Positions 1 to 6,290 of a stretch of 6,364 nucleotides of DNA are shown here, piece after piece. Position 1 is the first letter of the stretch. Each line of letters opens with the position of its first letter. A model generated the notes under the pieces. The model made no database searches. It saw nothing but the letters and a program-made list of their open reading frames with translations, and was not told where the DNA came from. This DNA comes from BOG-933 sp037132135 (GTDB lineage Bacteria; Pseudomonadota; Alphaproteobacteria; Azospirillales; Azospirillaceae): NCBI GenBank assembly GCA_037132135.1, contig JBAXPR010000160.1, positions 1-6,364 on the forward strand, in the 5' to 3' direction. The translations under genes and the position numbers were made by a program.

Positions 1-2722
1 CCTTCGGCGGTCCTGGGGTCTTGGCCGGGGCTTTTTGAGCGGGCTTTTCAGCCTTGATCACGGCCCCGGCGCTCCGGGCCGGGGCTTTGGTCTTGGCCGG
101 GGCGCCGCCGGTCTTGGCCGCCTTGGCCGCCAGCAGCTCGATTGCCTGTTCGAGGGTTACGGCGTCGGGGCTGACCGCCTTGGGCAGCGAGGCATAGAGG
201 CTGCCGTGCTTGGCGTAGGGGCCGAAACGGCCGCTGCCGATGGTGATCGGCTTGCCGTCGGCGGGGTGGGTGCCGAGCGCCCGGCCGGGAACCGAGGCCG
301 CGCGCTGCTTGCCTTCGCCGAGCAGGACCACCGCGCGGTTGAGGCCGATGGTCAGGACGTCATCATCATCGGGCAGCGACTTGTAGACGCTGCCGTGCTT
401 GAGGTAGGGGCCGAAGCGGCCGATGCCGGCGCTGATCGTGTCGTTGCCCTCGGGATGACGGCCGACCTCCCGGGGCAGGGCGAGCAGGCGCAGCCCGGTA
501 TCGAGATCGACGTCCGCGGGCGGCAGGCCCTTGGGAATCGAGACCCGTTTGGGCTTTTCCGCCACCGGCTTGGCCTTCTTCTTGCCTTTGGCCGCGGTGG
601 GCGCCGGTTCCGGCGCCGGCTCGGGCGGCGTGGTCGCGCCGGCCGCCGGGCCGAGTTGGACATAGGCGCCATAGGGTCCGCGCCGGACGGTGACCGGCAG
701 GCCGGTGTCCGGGTCGGCGCCGAGCAGACGCGGTCCTTCGAGCGCATCGGGCGCGTCGTCGCCCGAGCCGCCGGCCACCGACAGCGGCCGGGTGTAGCGG
801 CACTCGGGATAGCTCGAACAGCCGATGAAGGCGCCGTTGCGGCTCAGCTTGAGGCCGAGCCGGCCCTTGCCGCAGGTCGGGCAGGTCCGGGGATCGGCGC
901 CACCGGCGGTCCCGGCCGGGAACAAGTGGCTGCCCAGCGAGGCGTCGAGGGTATCGATGACCTGGGTGATCGTCAGGTCCTTGGTGCCGTCGATCGCGAC
1001 ATGGAAGGCGGCCCAGAACTCGCGCAGGACCGATTTCCAGTCGACGCGGCCGCCGGAAATCTCGTCGAGCTGGTTTTCCAGATCGGCGGTGAAGTTATAC
1101 TCGACGTAGCGCTCGAAGAAGCTCTCGAGAAAGGCGGTGACCAGCCGGCCCCGATCCTCGGGCATGAAGCGCTTTTTTTCGAGCCGGACATAGGAACGGT
1201 CCTGCAGGACCTGGAGTATGCTGGCATAGGTCGACGGCCGGCCGATACCCAGCTCCTCCAGCCGCTTGACCAGACTGGCTTCGGTATAGCGCGGCGGCGG
1301 CTGGGTGGCGTGCTGATCGGCGCGGATCTCGCCCTGGCGCTGCAGCGGGTCCTTTTCCCTGACCGGTGGCAACCGGCGCTCGGCATCCTCGTCGGTATCG
1401 TCGTCGCGGTCTTCCTTGTAGACCCGCAGGAAGCCGTCGAAGACCACGATCGAGCCGGTGGCGCGGAACATCGCTTCGCCCTTGGCCGAGGCGATATCCA
1501 CCGTCGCCTGGTCGAGCACCGCCGAGGCCATCTGCGAGGCGACGGTGCGCTTCCAGACCAGTTCATAGAGGCGCAGCTCGTCCTTTTCGAGATAGCGCGC
1601 CACGTCTTCAGGGCGGCGGAACATATCGGTGGGCCGGATCGCCTCGTGGGCCTCCTGGGCGTTCTTGGCCGTGGTCTTGTAGACCCGCGGCGACGAGGGC
1701 AGATAGCGGTCGCCCCAACTGTCCCCGATCAGCTTGCGCGCGGCATCGATCGCCTCGTGGGACAGCGAGACGCCATCGGTTCGCATATAGGTGATCAGAC
1801 CGACGTGCTCGCCGCCGATGTCGACGCCCTCGTAGAGCTTTTGGGCGGTGCGCATGGTACGGGTGGCGCCGAAGCCGAGCTTGCGCGAGGCCTCCTGCTG
1901 TAGGGTCGAGGTGGTGAAGGGCGACCACGGGTTGCGCCTCACCAGTTTGTGCTCGACCGAGGCCACCGAGAACGCCAGCGGCTTCAGCCGCTCGACCACC
2001 GCTTCGGCCGCCGCCCGGTTGCCGAGGGCGAACTTGTCAAGCTTCTTGCCGTCGAGCTGGATCAGGTGGGCGCTGAAGGTGGCGCCGTCCCTGGTGCCGA
2101 AGGTGATCTCGATGGTCCAGAATTCCTGGGGCCGGAAGGCCTCGATCTCGCCTTCGCGCTGGCAGACCAGCCGCAGCGCCACCGACTGCACCCGTCCCGC
2201 CGATTTCGAGCCGGGGAGTTTGCGCCACAGCACCGGCGACAGGGTGAAGCCGACCAGATAATCAAGGGCGCGCCGGGCCAGATAGGCCTCGACCAGTTCC
2301 TTGTTGACCGCGCGCGGCTTGGCCATCGCCGCCAGCACCGCGCTCTTGGTGATTTCGTTGAAGGTAACCCGCTGGACGTCGACCTTGCCGATCAGGCGCT
2401 TTTCCCGCAGCAACTCCTCGACATGCCAGGCAATCGCCTCCCCTTCGCGATCCGGATCGGTTGCGAGGTAGACGCGATCGGCACCCTTGACGGCGCGCAT
2501 GATCTCGTCGATGTGGCGCTTGGAGCGTTCCCCCAGTTCCCAGGCCATTTCGAAATCCTGGTCGGGCAGCACCGAACCGTCGCGAGCGGGCAGATCACGG
2601 ACATGACCGAAGGAGGCGAGCACGTAATAGCTCGGCCCGAGGTATTTATTGATCGTCTTGGCCTTGGCCGGCGATTCGACGATGACGACGCTGCTGCCCG
2701 GCACGAATTTCTCTCCGCCCAT
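1..2722 (-). CDS. topA: DNA topoisomerase I (type IA), C-terminal end cut by window edge
   Basis: Relaxes negative supercoils by cutting one DNA strand through a 5'-phosphotyrosine link; acts on the chromosome. 907 codons read without a stop from ATG at 2722 to the left edge. The N-terminal TOPRIM domain starts with VVIVESPAKAKTINKYLG (catalytic Glu16) and has the metal-binding DPDREGEAIAWH (Asp89, Asp91, Glu93). SAGRVQS lies near residues 174-180. The active site GLITYMRTD places the nucleophile at Tyr312, against Tyr319 in E. coli. An acidic stretch lies near 435-445. One four-cysteine zinc finger follows (Cys614, Cys617, Cys635, Cys641). Three copies of a C-terminal repeat, each with a GPY core, sit near residues 682, 771 and 834, the first two separated by a Lys-rich linker (about 708-721). 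The end is an Ala/Lys/Pro-rich basic tail, so probably few residues are missing. The start is supported by GGAG 8 nt upstream. Probably co-transcribed with dprA. Confidence 0.97.
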   Translation of the reverse strand, partial: MGGEKFVPGSSVVIVESPAKAKTINKYLGPSYYVLASFGHVRDLPARDGSVLPDQDFEMAWELGERSKRHIDEIMRAVKGADRVYLATDPDREGEAIAWHVEELLREKRLIGKVDVQRVTFNEITKSAVLAAMAKPRAVNKELVEAYLARRALDYLVGFTLSPVLWRKLPGSKSAGRVQSVALRLVCQREGEIEAFRPQEFWTIEITFGTRDGATFSAHLIQLDGKKLDKFALGNRAAAEAVVERLKPLAFSVASVEHKLVRRNPWSPFTTSTLQQEASRKLGFGATRTMRTAQKLYEGVDIGGEHVGLITYMRTDGVSLSHEAIDAARKLIGDSWGDRYLPSSPRVYKTTAKNAQEAHEAIRPTDMFRRPEDVARYLEKDELRLYELVWKRTVASQMASAVLDQATVDIASAKGEAMFRATGSIVVFDGFLRVYKEDRDDDTDEDAERRLPPVREKDPLQRQGEIRADQHATQPPPRYTEASLVKRLEELGIGRPSTYASILQVLQDRSYVRLEKKRFMPEDRGRLVTAFLESFFERYVEYNFTADLENQLDEISGGRVDWKSVLREFWAAFHVAIDGTKDLTITQVIDTLDASLGSHLFPAGTAGGADPRTCPTCGKGRLGLKLSRNGAFIGCSSYPECRYTRPLSVAGGSGDDAPDALEGPRLLGADPDTGLPVTVRRGPYGAYVQLGPAAGATTPPEPAPEPAPTAAKGKKKAKPVAEKPKRVSIPKGLPPADVDLDTGLRLLALPREVGRHPEGNDTISAGIGRFGPYLKHGSVYKSLPDDDDVLTIGLNRAVVLLGEGKQRAASVPGRALGTHPADGKPITIGSGRFGPYAKHGSLYASLPKAVSPDAVTLEQAIELLAAKAAKTGGAPAKTKAPARSAGAVIKAEKPAQKAPAKTPGPPK

Positions 2723-2730
2723 CCTGTCTG

Positions 2731-2734
2731 CTCC
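2731..2734 (-). promoter_or_regulatory. Ribosome binding site of topA
   Basis: On the minus strand GGAG lies 8 nt before the ATG at 2722. It is the best Shine-Dalgarno match near the N-terminus and fixes the topA start. A dedicated promoter in the 81-bp dprA-topA gap is not clear: a TTGACC hexamer (2792-2797, minus strand) has no good -10 partner at 16-18 nt. Confidence 0.65.
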
Positions 2735-2790
2735 GGTGAGGAGAGAATCCGGAATGCTGCCGAAGGGGCACAGAATGCCGTCCGGCACCA

Positions 2791-2820
2791 AGGTCAATTG
2801 ACATCAAATCAAATTGACCT
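2791..2820 (-). repeat. Perfect 9-bp inverted repeat over the dprA stop codon
   Basis: AGGTCAATT at 2791-2799 and its exact reverse complement AATTGACCT at 2812-2820 flank a 12-nt loop. The dprA stop (2804-2806) is in the loop and the last dprA codons form one arm. In the transcript it would fold into a modest, AT-containing hairpin between dprA and topA. No U-run follows, so it is not a classic terminator. It could be an mRNA processing or stability element, or a binding site for a dimeric regulator; the sequence does not decide. Confidence 0.6.
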
Positions 2821-3940
2821 GATTGCCCGGCCGTCTTTCCACTCGTCCGGCAAGTTCCAGTTCCAGCACCACCGTGTGCACGATCGGGGGAGACAATTGA
2901 CAGCCCCTGATCAGTTCGTCAACCGGAACCGGTGTCGGCCCCAGGCTTTCGAGGACCAGGGTCCGGGCGCGGGCCAGTTCGGTTTCGTCGGCCGGGGGGG
3001 TGACCAGGGCCGGGGGCGGGGCCAGGAAGAGGTCGCCCTGGAGCCGTTCGGCCAGCGGCGGCCGGGCAAGACCGGCGAGGGCCTCAAGGATGTCGGCCGC
3101 CGACTGGACCAGGGTTGCGCCCTGGCGGATCAGGGCGTTGGGACCCTCTGAGCGCGGGTCGAGCGGCGATCCGGGCACCGCAAGCACCTCCCGCCCCTGA
3201 TCGAGGGCGAAGCGGGCAGTGATAAGAGAGCCCGACTTCGCCGCCGCCTCGACCACCACCACCCCCAGCGACAGGCCGGAGATCAGGCGGTTGCGCCGGG
3301 GAAAATGGCGGGCCTGGGGCTGGGTCGCGACCGGACATTCGGCGATGAGTGCGCCCTCCGCCTTCAAGCGCCGGTAGAGAGGCTCATTCTCTTCGGGGTA
3401 GATGACGTCGACCCCGCCGGCCAGCACCGCCACCGTGCCGCCCGGGAGCGCGCCCTGGTGGGCGGCGGTGTCGATGCCGCGGGCCAGCCCCGAAACCACG
3501 ACCAGTCCGGCTGTGGCCAGGTCCCGGGCCAGCTGCTGGGCGAAACGGCGGCCGTTGAGCGAGGCGTTGCGGGCGCCGACCACCGCTACCGCCCCCTGGC
3601 TGAGGAGATGACCGTGGCCGAGCAGCGAAATCAGCGGCGGCGCGTCGTCGATCGCGGCCAGCGCGGCGGGATAGTCGGGCTCACAGGCCGCCAGCAGGCG
3701 GGCACCGAGGCGGGCGGTGGCCGCGATCTCGCGCTCGGCCTCGGCCTTGGAGGTGATGCGCAGCGGTTTGCTCCGACCGCCCCGCCGGGCCATCTCGGGC
3801 AGGAGCTGGAGCGCGCGCGCCGCCGAGCCGCATTGCTCGAGCAGCCGGAAGAAGGTTACCGGCCCGACATTCTCGGTGCGGATGAGACGCAACCAGTCAA
3901 GTCGCTCGGTATCTGAAAGGGGGCGCCGGATCAATGCCAT
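2804..3940 (-). CDS. dprA: DNA processing protein DprA (Smf family)
   Basis: DprA binds incoming single-stranded DNA and loads RecA during natural transformation; it is also widespread in bacteria not known to be competent. 378 residues from ATG at 3940, a usual length. An N-terminal helical SAM-like region (about 12-60, with RTENVGPVTFFRLLEQCG) precedes the Rossmann-like domain. That domain shows VVGARNASLNG (about 121-131), SGLARGIDTAAHQGAL (150-165), FPRRNRLISGLS (213-224), KSGSLITARFALDQGREVLAV (from 235) and GPNALIRQGA (266-275). A C-terminal winged-helix (DML1-like) domain spans roughly 326-378, ending GNQVNLI. A TTG two codons upstream (3946) is a possible alternative start. Neither has a strong Shine-Dalgarno sequence. 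A five-codon ATG mini-ORF (3960-3943) stops 2 nt before the ATG and might couple translation. topA follows 81 bp downstream. Confidence 0.95.
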   Translation of the reverse strand: MALIRRPLSDTERLDWLRLIRTENVGPVTFFRLLEQCGSAARALQLLPEMARRGGRSKPLRITSKAEAEREIAATARLGARLLAACEPDYPAALAAIDDAPPLISLLGHGHLLSQGAVAVVGARNASLNGRRFAQQLARDLATAGLVVVSGLARGIDTAAHQGALPGGTVAVLAGGVDVIYPEENEPLYRRLKAEGALIAECPVATQPQARHFPRRNRLISGLSLGVVVVEAAAKSGSLITARFALDQGREVLAVPGSPLDPRSEGPNALIRQGATLVQSAADILEALAGLARPPLAERLQGDLFLAPPPALVTPPADETELARARTLVLESLGPTPVPVDELIRGCQLSPPIVHTVVLELELAGRVERRPGNQVNLI

Positions 3941-3977
3941 AGTCAACAGTCGCCGACCATATTCGCGCCGTCAACCG

Positions 3978-4007
3978 AAAAATGCCCCGCTCTGTATGCA
4001 AACGGGG
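3978..4007 (-). terminator. Possible weak intrinsic terminator between the unknown gene and dprA
   Basis: Read on the minus strand, CCCCG (4007-4003) pairs with CGGGG (3989-3985) around a 13-nt loop, followed two nucleotides later by a run of five U (3982-3978). The stem is only 5 bp and the loop large, so termination may be partial. It lies 18 nt past the stop of the 114-residue gene and 38 nt before the dprA start, where a terminator separating the two transcripts would be expected. Confidence 0.35.
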
Positions 4008-4024
4008 GTGCCAGTCCCGGCAGA

Positions 4025-4369
4025 CTAGGCCGGTGGGGTGGCCACGATCTGGCGGGTGATGTCCATCACCAGAACATCATCCTCGACTCGAAGCGTCTTC
4101 TGCGCATCACGCGGTACCGGTACCTTCTGTTTCTTGCAGAAATAGAGCAAGGCTCCCACCAGCTTGTTGCCGGAAAAGGGAAACTCGTCGAATCGGGAGG
4201 CGCCATGGCGCTGAAGGAACACCGTTACCCGGCACGGAGTCCCGGTAAGGGCGATTCGCGACACCACGCCCTGAGGCAGATCGCTCTGTCCTTGTGCCTG
4301 GACATACCAGCGGAAGGCTGTGAGCACGGCCGATTCGGAAAACACCAGTTGGCGGTTGTCGAGGATCAT
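4025..4369 (-). CDS. Uncharacterised 114-residue protein
   Basis: Not recognised. The composition (hydrophobic core, balanced charge, little Arg/Pro/Ala skew) looks like a real protein, unlike overlapping frames. No signal peptide, transmembrane segment or metal-binding cluster is visible; the two cysteines (46 and 78) are isolated. The two halves loosely resemble each other: a helix-like stretch AVLTAFRWYVQAQ (14-26) followed by a Pro and a strand-like segment, then LVGALLYFCKKQ (70-81), again followed by Pro and strand-like LRVEDDVLVMDI (93-104). This suggests a small two-repeat alpha/beta fold, probably cytoplasmic. The ATG at 4369 has GGGG seven nt upstream, and the start overlaps the end of a short upstream frame as ATGA. 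It precedes dprA on the same strand (84-nt gap) and is divergent from imuB. A link to DNA metabolism is only suggested by position. Confidence 0.7.
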   Translation of the reverse strand: MILDNRQLVFSESAVLTAFRWYVQAQGQSDLPQGVVSRIALTGTPCRVTVFLQRHGASRFDEFPFSGNKLVGALLYFCKKQKVPVPRDAQKTLRVEDDVLVMDITRQIVATPPA

Positions 4370-4434
4370 TTTTTGCCCCGCGAGCGGCGGGCCTTTGTCG
4401 TAAGCGCAGACGATGCTGTCCGGAAAGGAGGCAT
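4366..4434 (-). CDS. Possible 22-codon leader peptide overlapping the 114-residue gene
   Basis: An ATG at 4434 on the minus strand opens a 22-codon frame beginning MPPFRTASSAL and ending in basic RRSRGKK. Its TGA overlaps the downstream ATG as ATGA, the arrangement typical of translational coupling. A GAGG lies 11 nt upstream of the ATG. The same frame extends to a GTG at 4551, but that part is Arg/Pro-rich and unconvincing. Without conservation data this could easily be chance. Confidence 0.2.
   Translation of the reverse strand: MPPFRTASSALTTKARRSRGKK
4377..4391 (-). promoter_or_regulatory. Small GC hairpin overlapping the ribosome binding site of the 114-residue gene
   Basis: On the minus strand CCCGC (4391-4387) and GCGGG (4381-4377) pair around a 5-nt loop. 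The 3' arm contains most of the GGGG that would serve as Shine-Dalgarno for the ATG at 4369, so the hairpin could limit initiation. Short GC stems are frequent by chance in this GC-rich sequence. Confidence 0.3.
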
Positions 4435-4568
4435 GAGCGGCCGAGCCTCACAGCCTGGGGCCGGCCGGTCAAGAGGATAAGTCGTGGGGCAGAGCCGCTG
4501 CCGATCGAGCCGGCGAACCTGCGGGCGTGTCTGGTGCTCCCGAGCCGGCACGCCGTCCGGTTTCCGGT

Positions 4569-4597
4569 TTGCGAGTGGTGTTTTTGTTATGTATTAT
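4569..4597 (+). promoter_or_regulatory. Candidate sigma-70-type promoter for imuB
   Basis: TTGCGA (4569-4574) and TATTAT (4592-4597) are separated by 17 nt, the optimal spacing; the -10 matches TATAAT at five of six positions and the -35 matches TTGACA at four. It lies in the only AT-rich patch of the window. Transcription would start near 4604, leaving a leader of about 60 nt before the ATG at 4663. A poor partial match to the alphaproteobacterial LexA box (GTTC-N7-GTTC) overlaps the predicted start. Confidence 0.5.
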
Positions 4598-4648
4598 ATA
4601 TGTTCTTGTTTATGTCTCCCTCTTCTCTCCGTCATGCTCTTTTCTGTG

Positions 4649-4657
4649 CCCCCCCCC
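4649..4657 (+). repeat. Run of nine C just before the imuB start
   Basis: A C9 homopolymer ends 5 nt before the imuB ATG, where a purine-rich Shine-Dalgarno sequence would normally lie. The whole leader from about 4613 is pyrimidine-rich. The tract could slip during replication. One added C would bring the upstream ATG at 4634 into frame with imuB. The exact run length is also the kind of feature sequencing can misjudge. Confidence 0.7.
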
Positions 4658-4662
4658 TTGCC

Positions 4663-6174
4663 ATGTCCCGCCGCTGCCTCGCCCTCTGGCTGCCCCGCCT
4701 TGTCACCGACGGTATCGAGCGTCGGCGTGGCGCTGGCCGTGAGCGGGAACTGGCGGTGGTGATGCCGGGCAGCCGGGGGGTGGTCGTGCTCGCGGTCAAC
4801 CGGGCGGCGGAACTGGCCGGGGCGCGGCCGGGCATGGGGCTGGCCGACGCCCGCGCCCTGGTGCCCGACCTGGCGGCGGTCGGTGCCGAGCCGGGGTTGG
4901 TCGCCGGGACGCTGGAGCGGCTGGCCGGCTGGGCCGGGCGCTACACGCCCTGGCTGGCGGTCGAGGGCGACGACGGGCTGATGCTCGACATCACCGGTTG
5001 CGCCCATCTTTTTGGCGGCGAGGCGGGGATGGCCGGGGATCTCGGCGCCCGGCTGGCCCGGGCCGGTTTTGCCGCCGTGATCGCCATCGCCGACACGCCG
5101 GGAGCGGCGCGGGCGCAGGCGCGCTTCGGCTGCGGCGGCATCGTCGCCCCCGGCGGCCAGCGCGAGGCCCTGGCCGGACTGCCGGTGGCGGCGCTGGGGC
5201 TGCACCGGGACAGCGCCGACGGACTGGCCCGGGTCGGGTTGCGCCGGATCGCGGATCTTTATCCTATGCCGCGGCGGGCGCTGGCGGCGCGCTTCGGTCT
5301 GGAGGTCGGGCGGCGGCTCGACCGCGCCCTTGGCCTCGAGGACGAGCCCGTGTCGCCGCGCCGGCCGCCACCGCCCCACAGCGTCCGTCTGGCCTTCGCC
5401 GAGCCGATCGCGGCGCCGGATTCGATCCGGGCCGCGGTGGCGCGGCTGGTGGACAGCCTGTGTGCCGGGCTGGAGCGGGCGGGAGAGGGGGCGCGGCGGC
5501 TGGAGCTTGCGGCCTGGCGGGTCGATGCCGGCTGTGACCAGCCGCCCCAGGAGATCGCCATCGGCACCAGCCGGCCGGTGCGGGCGCCGGTGCCGCTGCT
5601 GCGTCTGCTCACCGAACGGCTGGAGCGCCTGGAGCCCGGCCCCGGCTTCGAGGTCCTGGCGCTGGCCGTTCCGGTGGCCGAGCCGCTGGCGGCGGTGCAG
5701 TTGAGTTTCGAGGGCAAGGACGCCGGGGACGGCGAGTCCGATCTCGCCGGTCTCGTCGACCGGCTGGTGCTGCGGCTGGGCGCGGCGGCGGTGCGCCGGC
5801 CGCTGCCTTTCGCCAGTTGGTGGCCCGAGCGCGCCGTGCTCTGGGCGGCGGCGCTCGATCCCTTCACCGGCCCCAACTGGCCGGCCGACCGGCCACGGCC
5901 GTTGCGCCTGCTGGCACGGCCCGAGCCGATCGAGGTGATGGCGCCGGTGCCTGACGATCCGCCGGTGATGTTCCGCTGGCGCGGTCAGGTCCATCGGGTG
6001 GCCTGTGCCGAAGGGCCGGAGCGTCTCACTGCCGAATGGTGGCGGGGCTTGGAAGGCCTGCGCGATTATTACCGGGTCGAGGACGGCGAGGGCCGGCGCT
6101 TCTGGCTCTATCGTGACGGCCTTTACCGCTCCGAACGGCCCCCGCCCTGGTTTCTGCACGGCCTCTTTGGTTAA
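4663..6174 (+). CDS. imuB: ImuB, Y-family polymerase-like mutasome subunit
   Basis: ImuB links ImuA and the DnaE2 polymerase to the sliding clamp during SOS translesion synthesis and does not itself polymerise. The 503 residues from ATG 4663 match the family's usual length, and MSRRCLALWLPRLVTD is a typical ImuB beginning. The in-frame ATG codons at 4534, 4600 and 4612 would add Cys/Phe-rich sequence unlike the family. The Y-family fold is recognisable (DGLMLDITGCAHLFGGE near 104-120; helix-hairpin-helix region LARVGLRRIADLYPMPRRAL). The catalytic acids are lost: the first motif has Trp9 where DinB has Asp, and Gly105 replaces the Glu of the DE pair. QLSFEG (346-351) lies where a clamp-binding motif is expected. 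The C-terminal hallmark includes YYRVEDGEGRRFWLYRDGLY and ends PPWFLHGLFG. No Shine-Dalgarno is visible. Neither imuA nor dnaE2 is adjacent. Confidence 0.93.
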   Translation: MSRRCLALWLPRLVTDGIERRRGAGRERELAVVMPGSRGVVVLAVNRAAELAGARPGMGLADARALVPDLAAVGAEPGLVAGTLERLAGWAGRYTPWLAVEGDDGLMLDITGCAHLFGGEAGMAGDLGARLARAGFAAVIAIADTPGAARAQARFGCGGIVAPGGQREALAGLPVAALGLHRDSADGLARVGLRRIADLYPMPRRALAARFGLEVGRRLDRALGLEDEPVSPRRPPPPHSVRLAFAEPIAAPDSIRAAVARLVDSLCAGLERAGEGARRLELAAWRVDAGCDQPPQEIAIGTSRPVRAPVPLLRLLTERLERLEPGPGFEVLALAVPVAEPLAAVQLSFEGKDAGDGESDLAGLVDRLVLRLGAAAVRRPLPFASWWPERAVLWAAALDPFTGPNWPADRPRPLRLLARPEPIEVMAPVPDDPPVMFRWRGQVHRVACAEGPERLTAEWWRGLEGLRDYYRVEDGEGRRFWLYRDGLYRSERPPPWFLHGLFG

Positions 6175-6194
6175 ACTTATAAGGCGGGGCCCGG

Positions 6195-6252
6195 ACGGCG
6201 GTTGACTCCGGCGCCAAAAACCCTTTCCTCAGGGGGTGGCGCGCACCGCCGT
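6195..6252 (+). repeat. Nested inverted repeat in the imuB-hss spacer
   Basis: Three successive complementary pairs fold concentrically: ACGGCGGT (6195-6202) with ACCGCCGT (6245-6252), GCGCCA (6211-6216) with TGGCGC (6237-6242), and CCCT (6221-6224) with AGGG (6231-6234) around a 6-nt loop. That gives 18 base pairs in one long interrupted hairpin. It starts 20 nt after the imuB stop and ends 38 nt before the hss ATG. No U-run follows, so it is not a standard intrinsic terminator. It may be a 3' end structure of imuB mRNA or a structured leader of the next gene. Confidence 0.5.
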
Positions 6253-6275
6253 TTCCGTCCAACCTTCCCGTCGTC

Positions 6276-6281
6276 GAGGGT
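6276..6281 (+). promoter_or_regulatory. Ribosome binding site of hss
   Basis: GAGGGT lies 9 nt before the ATG at 6291 and is the only purine-rich match in the last 35 nt of the spacer, supporting that start. A TTGACT at 6202-6207 could be a -35 box, but nothing resembling a -10 follows at 16-18 nt. Confidence 0.5.
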
Positions 6282-6290
6282 GTTCTTTCC

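Larger units (their letters stand above)
4370..4662. other. Divergent intergenic region without a convincing gene
   Basis: Between the start of the 114-residue gene and imuB no frame looks like a real protein. The left part (to about 4560) is GC-rich. The right part turns AT-rich around 4575-4612 and then pyrimidine-rich up to the imuB ATG. It contains a promoter-like sequence for imuB. No comparable promoter was found for the leftward gene: TTGACC on the minus strand near 4470 lacks a -10 partner. A good AGGAGG (4426-4431, plus) stands only 1 nt before an ATG and leads into no plausible protein. Confidence 0.6.

Noticed and set aside
145..720. Repeated GGCCGCTT-like blocks in the 3' part of topA as a DNA repeat array
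   Set aside because: They are explained by the repeated GPY-containing C-terminal protein domains of topoisomerase I, not by a non-coding repeat.
35..1903. A 622-codon plus-strand open frame antisense to topA, and another of 400 codons at 1949-3151
   Set aside because: They are mirror frames of topA and dprA in GC-rich DNA. The translations are Gly/Arg/Ala/Asp-rich without recognisable domains, while the minus strand encodes clear TopA and DprA.
4107..4472. A 121-codon minus-strand frame overlapping the 114-residue gene
   Set aside because: Arg/Gly/Pro-skewed composition typical of a shifted frame; the 4025-4369 frame has a protein-like hydrophobic pattern and the better start.
4534..4662. 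Upstream extension of imuB to the ATG at 4534
   Set aside because: It would add 43 Cys/Phe-rich residues across the promoter-like patch and pyrimidine tract; ImuB homologues normally begin at about the position of the ATG at 4663.
4594..6159. A 521-codon minus-strand open frame antisense to imuB
   Set aside because: Arg/Pro/Gln-rich low-complexity translation, opposite an unmistakable ImuB; a codon-bias shadow.
6202..6230. A promoter for hss starting with TTGACT
   Set aside because: No -10-like hexamer occurs at 16-18 nt, so only the -35 half can be seen.
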